Shown: positions 7,951 through 16,799 of the stretch, in pieces | Position numbering within the stretch: position 1 is the stretch's first letter | How the letters are laid out: the number at the start of each line of letters is the position of its first letter | Assembly (NCBI RefSeq): GCF_000024985.1 | Contig: NC_013524.1 | Location: forward strand, 310,001 to 374,000 | Origin: Sphaerobacter thermophilus DSM 20745 | GTDB lineage: Bacteria; Chloroflexota; Chloroflexia; Thermomicrobiales; Thermomicrobiaceae | DNA length: 64,000 nucleotides | Direction: 5' to 3' | Notes under the pieces: model-generated | What the model was told of the DNA's origin: nothing | Database searches by the model: none | Seen by the model: the letters and a program-made list of their open reading frames with translations, nothing else | Position numbers and translations under genes: made by a program

Positions 7951-8651
7951 CGTCCCCCCTTCCCTTCCGGGATGGTGCCGATCACCGGGAGATCCAGTGC
8001 GGCTGACACCGTCTCGGGCGAGCGCAGGGTGTCGTCCAGGTAGTCGACGAGGAAGGCAATCAGGACGCCCGCAAACAGACCAATCACCACCTGGAGCACC
8101 AGGATCAACTGCTGCCGCTGGCTGTTGGCGGCAGCGTGCTCCGGCACCTGCACTGGTGTGACAGAGACGATATCAGACGCGTTCGGAAAATTGAAGTAGC
8201 TGCCTGCCTTCTCCTCCAGCGTTGACGCCGCTGCCTGGGCAATAGCCACGGCCCGGTTTGGATCGCCGGACGTGATCCGGATCGTCAGGATGCGGTTGAT
8301 GCGCTCGGATGCGAGCGACCCCTGGATCTCGCCGGGGGATACCTCAATCCCCTCGCTCGCCATCAGCATGCGCGAGACGTCCGCGGCGAAGACATTGCCC
8401 CGGACGACCTCCACCAGGTCGTCGATCAGGTACTCGCTGGCGAGGTAGGCGTAGTACTGGTCGTAGCGGAAAAAGTCTTCCTCGGGTGCCGGAGCGTCGG
8501 GCGTGCGGGCGACCGCCATCCGCAGGGTGGCGGTGTAGGTGGTTGTCGTCTGGGACGCCTGGTAGATCACTCCGGCCAGCACGAGCAACGGCACCACCAC
8601 GACGAAGTACCAGCGGCGGAGGAGGATGGCCAGATACTCTTTCAGCTCCAT
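7947..8651 (-). CDS. Wzz-type polysaccharide chain-length determinant protein, second copy
   Basis: The 234-aa paralogue of the next gene has a membrane segment at about 14-30, a periplasmic-type domain and a second membrane segment near 190-208. These are followed by YLDDTLRSPETVSAALDLPVIGTIP. Two short Wzz proteins in tandem could form a mixed oligomer. GGAGG lies 8 bases before the ATG at 8651. The start overlaps the end of the glycosyltransferase gene by 10 bases and the end overlaps the next gene by 4, so the operon is tightly packed. Confidence 0.8.
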   Translation of the reverse strand: MELKEYLAILLRRWYFVVVVPLLVLAGVIYQASQTTTTYTATLRMAVARTPDAPAPEEDFFRYDQYYAYLASEYLIDDLVEVVRGNVFAADVSRMLMASEGIEVSPGEIQGSLASERINRILTIRITSGDPNRAVAIAQAAASTLEEKAGSYFNFPNASDIVSVTPVQVPEHAAANSQRQQLILVLQVVIGLFAGVLIAFLVDYLDDTLRSPETVSAALDLPVIGTIPEGKGGR

Positions 8652-9790
8652 GTCGCTACCTCCGTCCGGCGCGCCGCGGGCGGTGCGTGCCGCGCGGCCA
8701 GTCGCTCGGCAACAAAGTCGGCGATCTCACGAAGGAAACGCTCGCGGCTGAACCGGGCCGCGTGCGCAACGATCTGGTCGGTCGAGAAGGTCATCCGTTG
8801 GAAGCGCTGGACGGCGTCGATCAGTGCCTCGGGCGTCTGGGGCGAGAACAGAACGCCTGTCACGCCGTCGATCACGGTGTCGAGCGCGCCGCCGGCCGCC
8901 AGTGCGATGGCTGGTCGGCCCGCGGCCTGGACCTCCACCTGAGCGATGCCAAAATCGTCCTCAGCCGGGAAGATCGCGGCCTGGCAGCGCGCGTAGAGCC
9001 GGTACTTCTCCTCGTCGGAGACCGTGCCAAGGAACTCGATCGTCGGGCCGGCAATCCGCTCGAGGTCGGGCCGCGCCCGCCCGTCACCGACGATCTTCAG
9101 CGGCAGCCCGAGCGCGTTGAACGCCTCAATCACGATATCAAACCGCTTGTACGGCACGAGGCGCGAGACGAGCAGAAAGTAGTCGCCCACTTCGGACGGG
9201 GCGACCGGCGCTGCACCGTCGGTGTCCACCGGCGGATAGATCACCGTCGCATCGCGCCCCCAGAAGTCCGCGATGCGCTTGGCCACAGTCGTTGAGTTGG
9301 CGATGAAAAAGTCAACCGTGCGGCTCGTCGCGACGTCCCAGCGGCGCAGCAGCGCCAGGAATGGCGGAAGCACCCGGCGCACGGCGCCCGCGAGGCGCTC
9401 GCGCTCGGCGTAGCGATGAAAATCCCAGGCGAAGCGCATCGGGCTGTGGCAGTAGCAGACGTGGATCGCACCGGGCGGGGTCGGGACTCCCTTAGCCCAG
9501 GCGCTGCTCGAGCTGAGGATCAGGTCGAACCCGTCGAGCCGCATCCGCCGAAAGGCCAGCGGGTAGAAGGGGAGATACGGCTGATGGTGCCGGTGCACCG
9601 CCGGGAGCCGCTGCATGAAGGACGTGCGGATATCCCAGTCGCGGTAGTGCGAGGGCATCAGATCCGGCGCGTAGATTGACGTAAAGACCGGTGCATCGGG
9701 GTAGAGGTCGTGGAACGCTTCGAGCACCCGCTCGGCGCCGCCGTACTGGTTGAGGTAGTCGTGGACCAGAGCTACACGCTCTGCCGGCAT
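8642..9790 (-). CDS. GT4-family glycosyltransferase (WbaZ-like)
   Basis: The 382-aa protein begins ALVHDYLNQYGGAERVLEAF, the usual GT4 opening with the GGAE motif. It carries the CYCHSPMRF block and the C-terminal nucleotide-sugar-binding domain (SRLVPYKRFDIVIEAF, GDGRARPDLE, then FPAEDDFGIAQVEVQAAGRP with the E-x7-E type motif). It is expected to transfer a hexose, often mannose, to a lipid-linked glycan on the cytoplasmic face. The ATG at 9790 is chosen from family length; the open frame extends about 110 codons further upstream without family similarity. It is the first gene of the minus-strand export operon. Confidence 0.85.
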   Translation of the reverse strand: MPAERVALVHDYLNQYGGAERVLEAFHDLYPDAPVFTSIYAPDLMPSHYRDWDIRTSFMQRLPAVHRHHQPYLPFYPLAFRRMRLDGFDLILSSSSAWAKGVPTPPGAIHVCYCHSPMRFAWDFHRYAERERLAGAVRRVLPPFLALLRRWDVATSRTVDFFIANSTTVAKRIADFWGRDATVIYPPVDTDGAAPVAPSEVGDYFLLVSRLVPYKRFDIVIEAFNALGLPLKIVGDGRARPDLERIAGPTIEFLGTVSDEEKYRLYARCQAAIFPAEDDFGIAQVEVQAAGRPAIALAAGGALDTVIDGVTGVLFSPQTPEALIDAVQRFQRMTFSTDQIVAHAARFSRERFLREIADFVAERLAARHAPPAARRTEVATWS

Positions 9791-9931
9791 GCGCGCACGC
9801 ACCCACCCGCGAGCCCCGTCGGAGGGCCGGTTGCCGCCATCGGGGTAAGGATACACGGTTCCATAGGCGGTGCCAGCGGTCCGCCCGGTGACCCAGAGTG
9901 GAGCGGTGGCTGGGCGATGCCAGACCGTTGT

Positions 9932-9960
9932 TTGCCGGTAACCGATCAAAGTCCTATGAT
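9932..9960 (+). promoter_or_regulatory. Sigma-70-type promoter for the CGNR gene
   Basis: TTGCCG (9932-9937), a 17-base spacer and TATGAT (9955-9960) form a good vegetative promoter about 70 bases before the ATG at 10032. The region between 9790 and 10032 is divergent and must also hold the promoter of the minus-strand glycan operon, which I could not place. Confidence 0.55.
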
Positions 9961-10031
9961 TGGTTAGATATGGTAAGGCGTGGCGCTCGGCCCAATACAT
10001 CAGCGCCGAGACTGGAGGGACCGAAGGGGCG

Positions 10032-10661
10032 ATGCGGCCGACAAACACTCGTGAAAATGGGCGGTTCAAGCTGGTCGGTGGCGTACTCTGCCTCGACTTC
10101 GCAAACACGCGTGCCAGCCGCGACACCGACAACCCGATCGAATACCTCCACTCCTACGCCGACCTCGTCGCCTGGGCCGAGCGGGTGGGGCTGGTCGACG
10201 ACGGCAAGCACCTTCTGGAGGTCGCACGCCAGCGGCCTGCCGAAGCGGAGGCGGTGCTGACCCGTGCCCGGGTGCTGCGCGAGGCGATCTACGGCATCTT
10301 CTCCCACGTCTCCGCCGGCAAGCCGGTCCCTTCGGCCGATCTGGACACGCTGAACCTGGCCGTAACGGACGCCCTGAGCCGGGCGCGGGTGGTGGCGCGG
10401 CCCGATGGCTTCGCCTGGGGCTGGGCTGCTGGGCCGGACGACCTGGACCGCGTCCTCTGGCCGGTCGCGCGGTCGGCGGCCGAGCTGCTGACATCCGATG
10501 CGCTCTCCCGGGTGCGGGAGTGCGCGGGCGATCACTGCGGCTGGCTCTTCCTCGACACGAGTCGTAACCGGAGTCGCCGCTGGTGTGACATGCGCGACTG
10601 CGGCAACCGCGCCAAGGTGCGCCGCCACTACCAGCGGCACCGCAGAACGCGGCCGGACTAG
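10032..10661 (+). CDS. CGNR zinc-finger / ABATE-domain protein, probable regulator
   Basis: The 209-aa protein has the N-terminal ABATE region (LCLDFANTRA, then LHSYADLVAWAERVGL). Its C-terminal zinc finger reads CAGDHCGWLFLDTSRN, then WCDMRDCGNRAKVRRHYQR, with two C-x4-C-type pairs and the family-naming CGNR. Such proteins are thought to bind DNA and act as stress-related regulators, but targets are generally unknown. The ATG at 10032 follows AAGGGG; a TTG at 9960 is less likely because it overlaps the -10 box of the promoter. It is monocistronic. Confidence 0.85.
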   Translation: MRPTNTRENGRFKLVGGVLCLDFANTRASRDTDNPIEYLHSYADLVAWAERVGLVDDGKHLLEVARQRPAEAEAVLTRARVLREAIYGIFSHVSAGKPVPSADLDTLNLAVTDALSRARVVARPDGFAWGWAAGPDDLDRVLWPVARSAAELLTSDALSRVRECAGDHCGWLFLDTSRNRSRRWCDMRDCGNRAKVRRHYQRHRRTRPD

Positions 10662-10776
10662 CCCGGCAACGGAGCAGCAAACATTACCCGTTATCGGCGC
10701 ACTCGGGGCATTACTCGCACAGGTCCGACTGGGTTGTGGGAGGACACGTCCCGCGCACTCCTCCGGTAGAGGGGGA

Positions 10777-11589
10777 CTAGGAGTGTTCTCCGCTCACCCC
10801 CGCTCCCAGGCGCTGCGAGATCTCGGTGCCCGCGGTGCGCACGAGAGGCACGAGCGCCTCCACCTCTGCCTCCGAGACGATATGGGTTGGGAAGACAATC
10901 CCCAACCCGGCAACGCATTCGCCACGAGCATCATGGATTCCCACCGCGACTGAGCCTGCGCCTACAATTGCCTCTTCCCGGTTATAGGCGATCCCGCTGC
11001 GACGCACGGCATTCACCTCGTCAAGCAGTCGTTCAATACGGTCGATGGTATACGGTGTGACCTTCGGGAGTGGATCGGACCCGACGACCTGGCGGATGCG
11101 TTCATCAGGCATGGCTGCGAGGAGAATCTTGCCGATGGCGCCGCTGTGATACAGCCGGCGCTCACCGACCTCAATCGTGACTCGGATTGAACGGGTGCTC
11201 TCCACGGCCACGACAAAGATATAGTGTTGGCCGGCAGGTACCCCGAGATATGAGGCGTGGCCACACCTTGCAGTCAACTCTTCCATAACTGGCCTGGCTG
11301 CCTGGCTTAGTACGAGGTGTGGTCGGTATGCATTCCCAACCGCAAAGGCCAAAGGACCCACACTGTAGGCCTTGGTCACCGGGTCCTGCACCACGAAGCC
11401 TTCCTGAGCCATCGTGGCCATCATGCGGGTCACGACACTCTTATGGAGCCCGGTGGCACGTGAGAGATCAGTGACGGTCCACTGTGCGCGAGGCGGCGCC
11501 GACGGAGTGCGATGCGGCGCAAATAGGCTCAGGAGCTGCATAGCACGCTTGACCGACTGGATCACCGTACCATTCTCGCGGTCAGACAT
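10777..11589 (-). CDS. IclR-family transcriptional regulator
   Basis: The 270-aa protein has an N-terminal winged helix (VIQSVKRAMQLLSLF, then WTVTDLSRATGLHKSVVTRMMATM) and a C-terminal IclR effector-binding domain (YHSGAIGKILLAAMP, then NREEAIVGAGSVAVGI). It is divergent from the ABC-transporter operon starting at 11821, so that operon is its likely target. The effector is probably the transported compound or a breakdown product. GGAGGCAGGAT precedes the ATG. The 231-base divergent gap contains a perfect 10-bp palindrome. Confidence 0.88.
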   Translation of the reverse strand: MSDRENGTVIQSVKRAMQLLSLFAPHRTPSAPPRAQWTVTDLSRATGLHKSVVTRMMATMAQEGFVVQDPVTKAYSVGPLAFAVGNAYRPHLVLSQAARPVMEELTARCGHASYLGVPAGQHYIFVVAVESTRSIRVTIEVGERRLYHSGAIGKILLAAMPDERIRQVVGSDPLPKVTPYTIDRIERLLDEVNAVRRSGIAYNREEAIVGAGSVAVGIHDARGECVAGLGIVFPTHIVSEAEVEALVPLVRTAGTEISQRLGAGVSGEHS

Positions 11590-11658
11590 ATCCTGCCTCC
11601 CCGGGAGGATCTAGCTTATGACCTTGCCCAATTGCCTATTGCAGGTGTAGGAGGTGTC

Positions 11659-11668
11659 ATGGTACCAT
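11659..11668. promoter_or_regulatory. Palindrome, candidate operator for the IclR-type regulator
   Basis: ATGGTACCAT is a perfect 10-bp dyad in the divergent region between the regulator and the transporter. It sits in the most A/T-rich part of the gap, where overlapping divergent promoters are expected. It does not match the classical IclR-family operator pattern closely, so the assignment is by position only. Confidence 0.3.
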
Positions 11669-11820
11669 ATGGCGCAACACGATTGTGCTATACGCAATCC
11701 GCGCCGCTCCAGCGTCGTAGCAGCGCGGCGGGTACTCCTCACGAGTGCGCTCGACTAACACCGTCGTTAGTCATCAGCTGCGCAATCTCGGGGAGATCGT
11801 AGCATCATGTGAGGGAGCCC

Positions 11821-13338
11821 GTGTCGTTAGCTGATCGCGCCCCCCTGCTTGAGGCGGTCGGGCTGAGCAAGTGGTACGGCCAGCACCATGTCTTACGCGA
11901 GGTCGACTTTCGAGTGCATGCAGGCGAGTCCGTTGCGGTCATCGGCGAGAACGGTGCCGGAAAATCGACGTTCGTAAAGATTCTTGCAGGTGCAATACGC
12001 CCTGATAAGGGTAAGCTGTACTTATCACGTCAATCGGTGTCCTTTGGGTCGCCGCGAGAGGCTCTCAGGCTTGGCATCGCCTTCATTCCCCAGGAGTTGG
12101 CCTATGCGCCTCACCTATCCGCTGCTGAGAACGTCGTCCTTGGTCAGTGGCCGAGCCGCGCCGGTATTACCTCACGGCGGGAGATGCTTCGCCGTGCTCG
12201 TGAAGAACTCGAGCGGATTGGGTTGGACCTAGACCTGCGGCGACCGATGGCCGAGCTGAAGCTGGCTGATCGGCAGATAGTGGAGATTCTCAAAGCCCTT
12301 GCCCGACGAGCGCGCATCATAATTCTCGACGAACCTACCGCCGCGTTGACCGAAGCGGAGAGCGAGGCGCTCTTCCGAGTGCTGAAGCAGTTAACCGCTG
12401 AGGGTGTAGCTGTGATCTACATCTCTCACCGGATGGACGAGGTGTTTCGATTCAGCGACCGAGTTGACGTGCTGCGGAACGGAGCACTGGTCGCCTCCGC
12501 TCCAACGGCGGAAACGGATCCATCAGAGTTAATCGCTCACATGCTGGGGCAAGCAGCAGAAACGTTCGAGTCGACCGGCATCGAGTCGAGCGATGAGCCG
12601 CCCACGTTAGTGCTCAGCCACTGGACGCTCGATGGTGTCACACGCCTCCAAGATGTGAGCGTCGAGGTTGGCAAGCGAGAGGTTGTTGGGGTCTTCGGAG
12701 TCCGCGGGGCTGGAGCCGACCTGCTCGCCGAAGGGTTGGCGGGAAGGCGGCCTGAGATCCGTGGAAAGGTCACCATCGACGGGGTCACGATGCCGGTGTT
12801 CAGGAATCCGCGAGCCGCGCAGCGAGCCGGCATCAGCTATGTCCCGGCTGAACGGAAGAAGGACGGGCTGATTCTCGGCCTTCCGATCCGGCATAACCTC
12901 AGCCTGCTCATTCTCCATCGACTGGCGCGGTTGGGTGTCGTGGCGAGGGGAGCGGAGCGGACCACCGCATCCACCCTAATCTCACAGTTCAATATAAGGT
13001 GTCGCAGTCAGCACCAGCCCGTGGGACAACTCAGCGGTGGGAACCAGCAAAAGGTATTACTAGCCAGTCGGCTTGCCAATCGCCCGCGAGTGCTCGTCCT
13101 GAACGAGCCGACCCGCGGCGTGGATATCGGGGCGCGGCTGGAGATTCACCGGCGGCTGCGCGAGATTGCGGCCGCTGGGACGCCGATCTTGCTCGTCACC
13201 TCGGATGTCGAAGAAGCCGTCTCGGTCAGTGACAGGCTCATCATCCTCCGTGATGGGGTGGTCGTGGATGAGTTAGTGGGCTCGCGGAAGACGCAAGGCC
13301 AGGCGCTTCGCGGCGCAACAGGGAGGGCATCAGCGTGA
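11821..13338 (+). CDS. CUT2-type sugar-like ABC importer, ATP-binding protein (two NBDs)
   Basis: The 505-aa protein has two nucleotide-binding domains as in RbsA/XylG. NBD1 has Walker A (GENGAGKST, about 42-50), Walker B (IIILDEPTAALT) and a divergent signature (LADRQIVEI). NBD2 has a degenerate P-loop (GVRGAGADLL), as is usual for this family, with an intact signature (LSGGNQQKV) and LNEPTRGVDIG, where the usual Asp before Glu is Asn. The GTG at 11821 follows GAGGGAG; a GTG at 11809 is an alternative. The stop overlaps the start of the permease gene (GTGA). The substrate may not be a simple sugar, given the hydrolases downstream. Confidence 0.88.
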   Translation: MSLADRAPLLEAVGLSKWYGQHHVLREVDFRVHAGESVAVIGENGAGKSTFVKILAGAIRPDKGKLYLSRQSVSFGSPREALRLGIAFIPQELAYAPHLSAAENVVLGQWPSRAGITSRREMLRRAREELERIGLDLDLRRPMAELKLADRQIVEILKALARRARIIILDEPTAALTEAESEALFRVLKQLTAEGVAVIYISHRMDEVFRFSDRVDVLRNGALVASAPTAETDPSELIAHMLGQAAETFESTGIESSDEPPTLVLSHWTLDGVTRLQDVSVEVGKREVVGVFGVRGAGADLLAEGLAGRRPEIRGKVTIDGVTMPVFRNPRAAQRAGISYVPAERKKDGLILGLPIRHNLSLLILHRLARLGVVARGAERTTASTLISQFNIRCRSQHQPVGQLSGGNQQKVLLASRLANRPRVLVLNEPTRGVDIGARLEIHRRLREIAAAGTPILLVTSDVEEAVSVSDRLIILRDGVVVDELVGSRKTQGQALRGATGRASA

Positions 13339-14342
13339 TTGGGCGTACGGGTGTAGCGACGGATTCAACGTCCAGCGCTCGGCGCGAGTGGGCGCGAGAG
13401 AATCTGAGCCGCTTAGCGGTTGAAGCGTTTGGCCTGTTCGCGTTCTACCTCGCCGTCGTTCTCTTCTTTTCTATTCGGGCTGAGCAGTTTCTATCGTACT
13501 CAAACGCAATCAACATTCTCTCGAACGTCTCCGTCATTGGGATTGTCTCCATCGGGCAAGCACTCACGCTCATATCAGGTGGGTTTGACCTATCCGTTAG
13601 TGGCACGGTGCCGCTGGGGGCGGTGAGCTACGCCCTCTTGACCAACTCCGGGGTGAGTATTCCGCTGGCGATCCTGTTAGTCCTCGGGATCGGCATGGCG
13701 GTCGGTCTGGTGAACGGGCTGCTTATCACCAAGGTTGGTATCAACCCTCTGATTGCCACACTTGGTACACTCTCGATCACGGGTGGCCTGGCGCGAACGG
13801 TGACAAAGGGCCTGACGAAGAGCTTCGAGTACCCCGAGGCTGGCTTCCTCGCGGACTCCACCATTGGTCGAATCCCAAATCATGTGTGGGCCCTCCTCGG
13901 ATTAGCCCTCCTTAGCTCCCTGATGCTGCGCTACACGGTGTTCGGCCGATCCATCTATGCGATCGGCGGTAATCGCGAGGCTAGCCGCTTGGCTGGACTC
14001 CGAGTCGATGCGTTGACGGTGTCCGTCTATATGATCTGCGGGATGCTGGCTGCCTTTGCCGGAATTGTCGTAGCGAGTCAGCTCCTCGCTGGTTCGGCGA
14101 CTCTTGGCGCGAACTCGGCGCTGACGTCAATCGCGGCAGTGGTGCTTGGGGGCGCATCACTCGCCGGGGGACGCGGTGGCATCCCGGGAACGCTGGTTGG
14201 CGTGTTGATCCTGGGCACTTTGGCTAATGGTCTAGCGCTGCTTGCGGTGCCCGCCTTCTACCAAGAAATTGCGACGGGCGTCGTGCTGCTGCTCGCGGTC
14301 GGCATGGGGCGGCTGCGGGCGCTATTCGGAGCGGAGGAGTAG
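13335..14342 (+). CDS. ABC transporter permease, RbsC/BPD_transp_2 family
   Basis: The 335-aa protein has about 8-10 hydrophobic segments and the family landmarks ISIGQALTLISGGFDLSV (written here as IGQALTLISGGFDLS), GLINGLL-like GLVNGLLITK, and a late VVLGGASLAGGRGGI loop, the cytoplasmic coupling region. It would form the membrane channel of the importer as a homodimer. It overlaps the ATPase gene by four bases and starts with GTG. The binding-protein gene follows after about 70 bases. Confidence 0.9.
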   Translation: MIGRTGVATDSTSSARREWARENLSRLAVEAFGLFAFYLAVVLFFSIRAEQFLSYSNAINILSNVSVIGIVSIGQALTLISGGFDLSVSGTVPLGAVSYALLTNSGVSIPLAILLVLGIGMAVGLVNGLLITKVGINPLIATLGTLSITGGLARTVTKGLTKSFEYPEAGFLADSTIGRIPNHVWALLGLALLSSLMLRYTVFGRSIYAIGGNREASRLAGLRVDALTVSVYMICGMLAAFAGIVVASQLLAGSATLGANSALTSIAAVVLGGASLAGGRGGIPGTLVGVLILGTLANGLALLAVPAFYQEIATGVVLLLAVGMGRLRALFGAEE

Positions 14343-14414
14343 CGCCGTGGTGTGAACACCGATCGGTGGTGCGTCGAAGTGCAGACGGAATCATCAGTGC
14401 AGGGGGTATATGAG

Positions 14415-15626
14415 ATGACGATCGAGAACAGGGGAAGTCAGCGGCGTCGCCGGCTCACTGCTCTCATTACCCTGATGGTAGTGGCGATGCTCGCAGTGGC
14501 CTGTGGCGGAAGTGCGATTGAACCGACGGCCACGACCGTGGCTGGTGGAGGCGACGCGGGAGGGGCAGGCTCAACGCCAGCCGCGTCGACTGAGAGCGGG
14601 GACGGTGAGTACTTCTTCACGTTCGCTAATGCCACTGCCTCTGGTCCACTCTTTGTTGGTCTGCAGGAAGGCTTGATGAAGACTGCCGAGGAGGCCGGGA
14701 TCCGAATTAAGCTCTACAACAACGATTTCGACGGCGAGACGGCGCTGCGTAACGCGCAATTAATGGTGCAGGATAAGCCTGATCTGATCATCATGTATAA
14801 CGCTGTTGAGGGAGTCAGTGCCTCGATCGGAAAGCTGTTTAACGATGCTGGTATCCCCTGTATTGCGGTTAATGTGCCCATCCCGGGATGCCCTTGGTTC
14901 AACCTCAGCAATAAGGAGATTGGCTACGAGACGGGGAAAGTCGTGGCCGAAGAGGCTAAGGCGCGAGGCTGGACTGGAGAGAACACGACCGTGATTCTCG
15001 TGCAGAATGCGTCGGCCGGGGAAGAGGTCAACCACTCGGTCATGTACTTCTACCAGGCGGTCGCAGAGTCGATGGAGGGTATGGATCTGATCAACGCCGA
15101 GGAGATCACACGGGACAAGACGACGATGGGGAACAACCTCGTGCAGGTCGATGGACAGTCGGCGCTCGAACCGAGCTACCTCGCGGTAAAGAACGTGCTG
15201 CCGACGATCCCACAGGACCGCAAGATCCTCGTGATGACGCCCAACGATGACTCGGCTATGGGCGCCTGGCGTGCCATCGAGGAAGCCAACCGCGCGGACG
15301 ATGCGCTCATCGCCGGTCTCGGGGGCGGTGAGGAAGGACTCAAGCAACTGCGGGAGAATCCCAATTGGGTTGCCGAGGGTGACATCTTCTTCCCGTTCTG
15401 GGGACAGTATCTGCTCGCGATGGCGATCGAGATGCTCAACGGGGACACGCCGCCAGAGCGGACAGCCGCACCTCAGGTGGTGCTGACTAAGGAAACCGTC
15501 GATCAGTACTACCCCGACGGCGCAACGGTCCCGAGCATCTTGCCCCCTCTCGGCCCGGAGAACGAGTACCTGAAGGATTCACAGCTGCTCAAGTCGCTGG
15601 ACAACATCGAAGGTATTAACGACTAG
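14415..15626 (+). CDS. Substrate-binding lipoprotein of the CUT2 ABC importer
   Basis: The 403-aa protein starts with a basic n-region (RGSQRRRR), a hydrophobic core and a lipobox-like AVAC near residue 30, followed by a Gly/Thr/Ala-rich linker, as in lipoproteins. The mature part is a periplasmic-binding-protein type I fold: FFTFANATASGPLFVGLQEG, KPDLIIMYNAVEG, then LVMTPNDDSAMGAWRAIEEA. The ATG at 15626's gene start (14415) lies 8 bases after GGGGG. It delivers the ligand to the permease and ATPase encoded just upstream. Ligand-contact residues cannot be read from sequence alone. Confidence 0.88.
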   Translation: MTIENRGSQRRRRLTALITLMVVAMLAVACGGSAIEPTATTVAGGGDAGGAGSTPAASTESGDGEYFFTFANATASGPLFVGLQEGLMKTAEEAGIRIKLYNNDFDGETALRNAQLMVQDKPDLIIMYNAVEGVSASIGKLFNDAGIPCIAVNVPIPGCPWFNLSNKEIGYETGKVVAEEAKARGWTGENTTVILVQNASAGEEVNHSVMYFYQAVAESMEGMDLINAEEITRDKTTMGNNLVQVDGQSALEPSYLAVKNVLPTIPQDRKILVMTPNDDSAMGAWRAIEEANRADDALIAGLGGGEEGLKQLRENPNWVAEGDIFFPFWGQYLLAMAIEMLNGDTPPERTAAPQVVLTKETVDQYYPDGATVPSILPPLGPENEYLKDSQLLKSLDNIEGIND

Positions 15627-15646
15627 CGTCCGGGATCGAAGCACCT

Positions 15647-15685
15647 GGGATAGCAGTTCCAGCATCTCGTCGGAGCGGCTATCCC
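15647..15685 (+). other. Inverted repeat between the binding protein and serine hydrolase genes
   Basis: GGGATAGC (15647-15654) and GCTATCCC (15678-15685) are perfect 8-bp arms around a 23-base loop. They begin 20 bases after the stop of the binding-protein gene. Such hairpins often protect the upstream mRNA or partly stop transcription, allowing more binding protein than downstream enzyme. There is no T-run. Confidence 0.4.
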
Positions 15686-15749
15686 GGTCCATGGCTCCCG
15701 ATCGGCACAGCAGAGGAATCGTTAGACCATCGCGAACCAGGAGATGCAA

Positions 15750-16679
15750 ATGGGGCGCATACGCACGCGTGAGGAGTTCGATCGGGCCGCTCAACGCGTT
15801 GTCTCACGATTCTCAGGGGAGTTGGGCTTCGCGGCCAAAAACCTGACCACCGGTGAAGAGCTCGGTATCAACGCCGAATGTGTGCTGCCTACTGCGAGTG
15901 TCATCAAGACGGCGGTGCTGGTCGAGCTCATGCGTCAGGCTCACGAGGAAGGGCTCGATCTGCAAGAGCGCATGACCATGACGGCGTCGGACATCGTCGG
16001 AGGATCCGGTGTGCTCAAAGAATTGGGACCCGGGCTCCAGCCGACGGTCGCAGACGTGGCCATGCTGATGATCATTGTCAGCGACAACACGGCGACCAAC
16101 ATGTTGATCGATCGTGTTGGAGGGGTCGAGGCGGTGAATCGAACGATGCAAGAGCGTTATGGCCTGCGCTCCATCGTGCTCCACAACCGCGTTGACTTTG
16201 AAGTGATCGGTAACGACATCCGCCGCTTCGCGGAGGCGTCAGCAGCCGACTTAGTCCGCCTACATGAAATGATGGCACGAGGTGAGTTGATCAATGCTGA
16301 AGCCTGTCGTCAGATGATCGACGTTCTGAGTCGGCAGCAGTATCTCGATCAAGTACCCCGCTACTTCAACTATAACCAATACGCTAAGGACTTGAAGGTT
16401 GAGCAATCGTTCACCGTTGCGAACAAGACAGGTTTCTTTCCAGGGACGCGCGTCGATTCTGGCCTCATCATGCTCCACGATGGGCCAACCATTGCCTTTG
16501 CAGCAATGACCCACCGCAGTGTCGATACCTCCATGGGCTTCGAGAGCGAGGGCGCGATCACGAACGGGATTCTGGGCCGGCTATTGCTCGAGTATTGGTG
16601 GCCGGGGGAGTGGGACTCCCGGGTCGCGATTCGGCAGTCTCTGTATGTGGACGCCGCGCTTGCCTACCCGGAAGGCTGA
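15750..16679 (+). CDS. Cytoplasmic class-A beta-lactamase-like serine hydrolase
   Basis: The 309-aa protein carries the three serine-hydrolase motifs in order: S-V-I-K (Ser50/Lys53), S-D-N (about 111-113) and K-T-G (about 226-228). That is the class A beta-lactamase/PBP-like fold. There is no signal peptide or lipobox, so the enzyme probably acts inside the cell on something the importer brings in, rather than defending the envelope. The second of two close ATGs (15750) is preferred because AGGAG lies 6 bases upstream. Possible activities are beta-lactam, amide or peptide hydrolysis; sequence alone does not choose between them. A strong terminator follows. Confidence 0.8.
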   Translation: MGRIRTREEFDRAAQRVVSRFSGELGFAAKNLTTGEELGINAECVLPTASVIKTAVLVELMRQAHEEGLDLQERMTMTASDIVGGSGVLKELGPGLQPTVADVAMLMIIVSDNTATNMLIDRVGGVEAVNRTMQERYGLRSIVLHNRVDFEVIGNDIRRFAEASAADLVRLHEMMARGELINAEACRQMIDVLSRQQYLDQVPRYFNYNQYAKDLKVEQSFTVANKTGFFPGTRVDSGLIMLHDGPTIAFAAMTHRSVDTSMGFESEGAITNGILGRLLLEYWWPGEWDSRVAIRQSLYVDAALAYPEG

Positions 16680-16717
16680 ACGGGCGAACCTGCGAAGGGG
16701 CGGCGCGTGGGGCGCCA

Positions 16718-16758
16718 ACGAGGCCGGCTAGGCCCTGGCCGGCCTCGTCTCTTTCTTG
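16718..16758 (+). terminator. Rho-independent terminator
   Basis: An 11-bp perfect stem (16718-16728 with 16738-16748) around a 9-nt loop is followed by a pyrimidine-rich tail TCTCTTTCTT. It ends the importer-hydrolase transcript. The next gene, in the same direction, starts only 42 bases later, so either read-through or a promoter hidden in the terminator region must feed it. Confidence 0.75.
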
Positions 16759-16799
16759 GCGTAGGCGAGCGAAGCAGATCAGAAGGGTGGGATAGGCCA

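Noticed and set aside
11682-11700. ATTGTGCT near GCGCAACA as a second operator dyad for the IclR-type regulator
   Set aside because: The arms match at too few positions to be called an inverted repeat.
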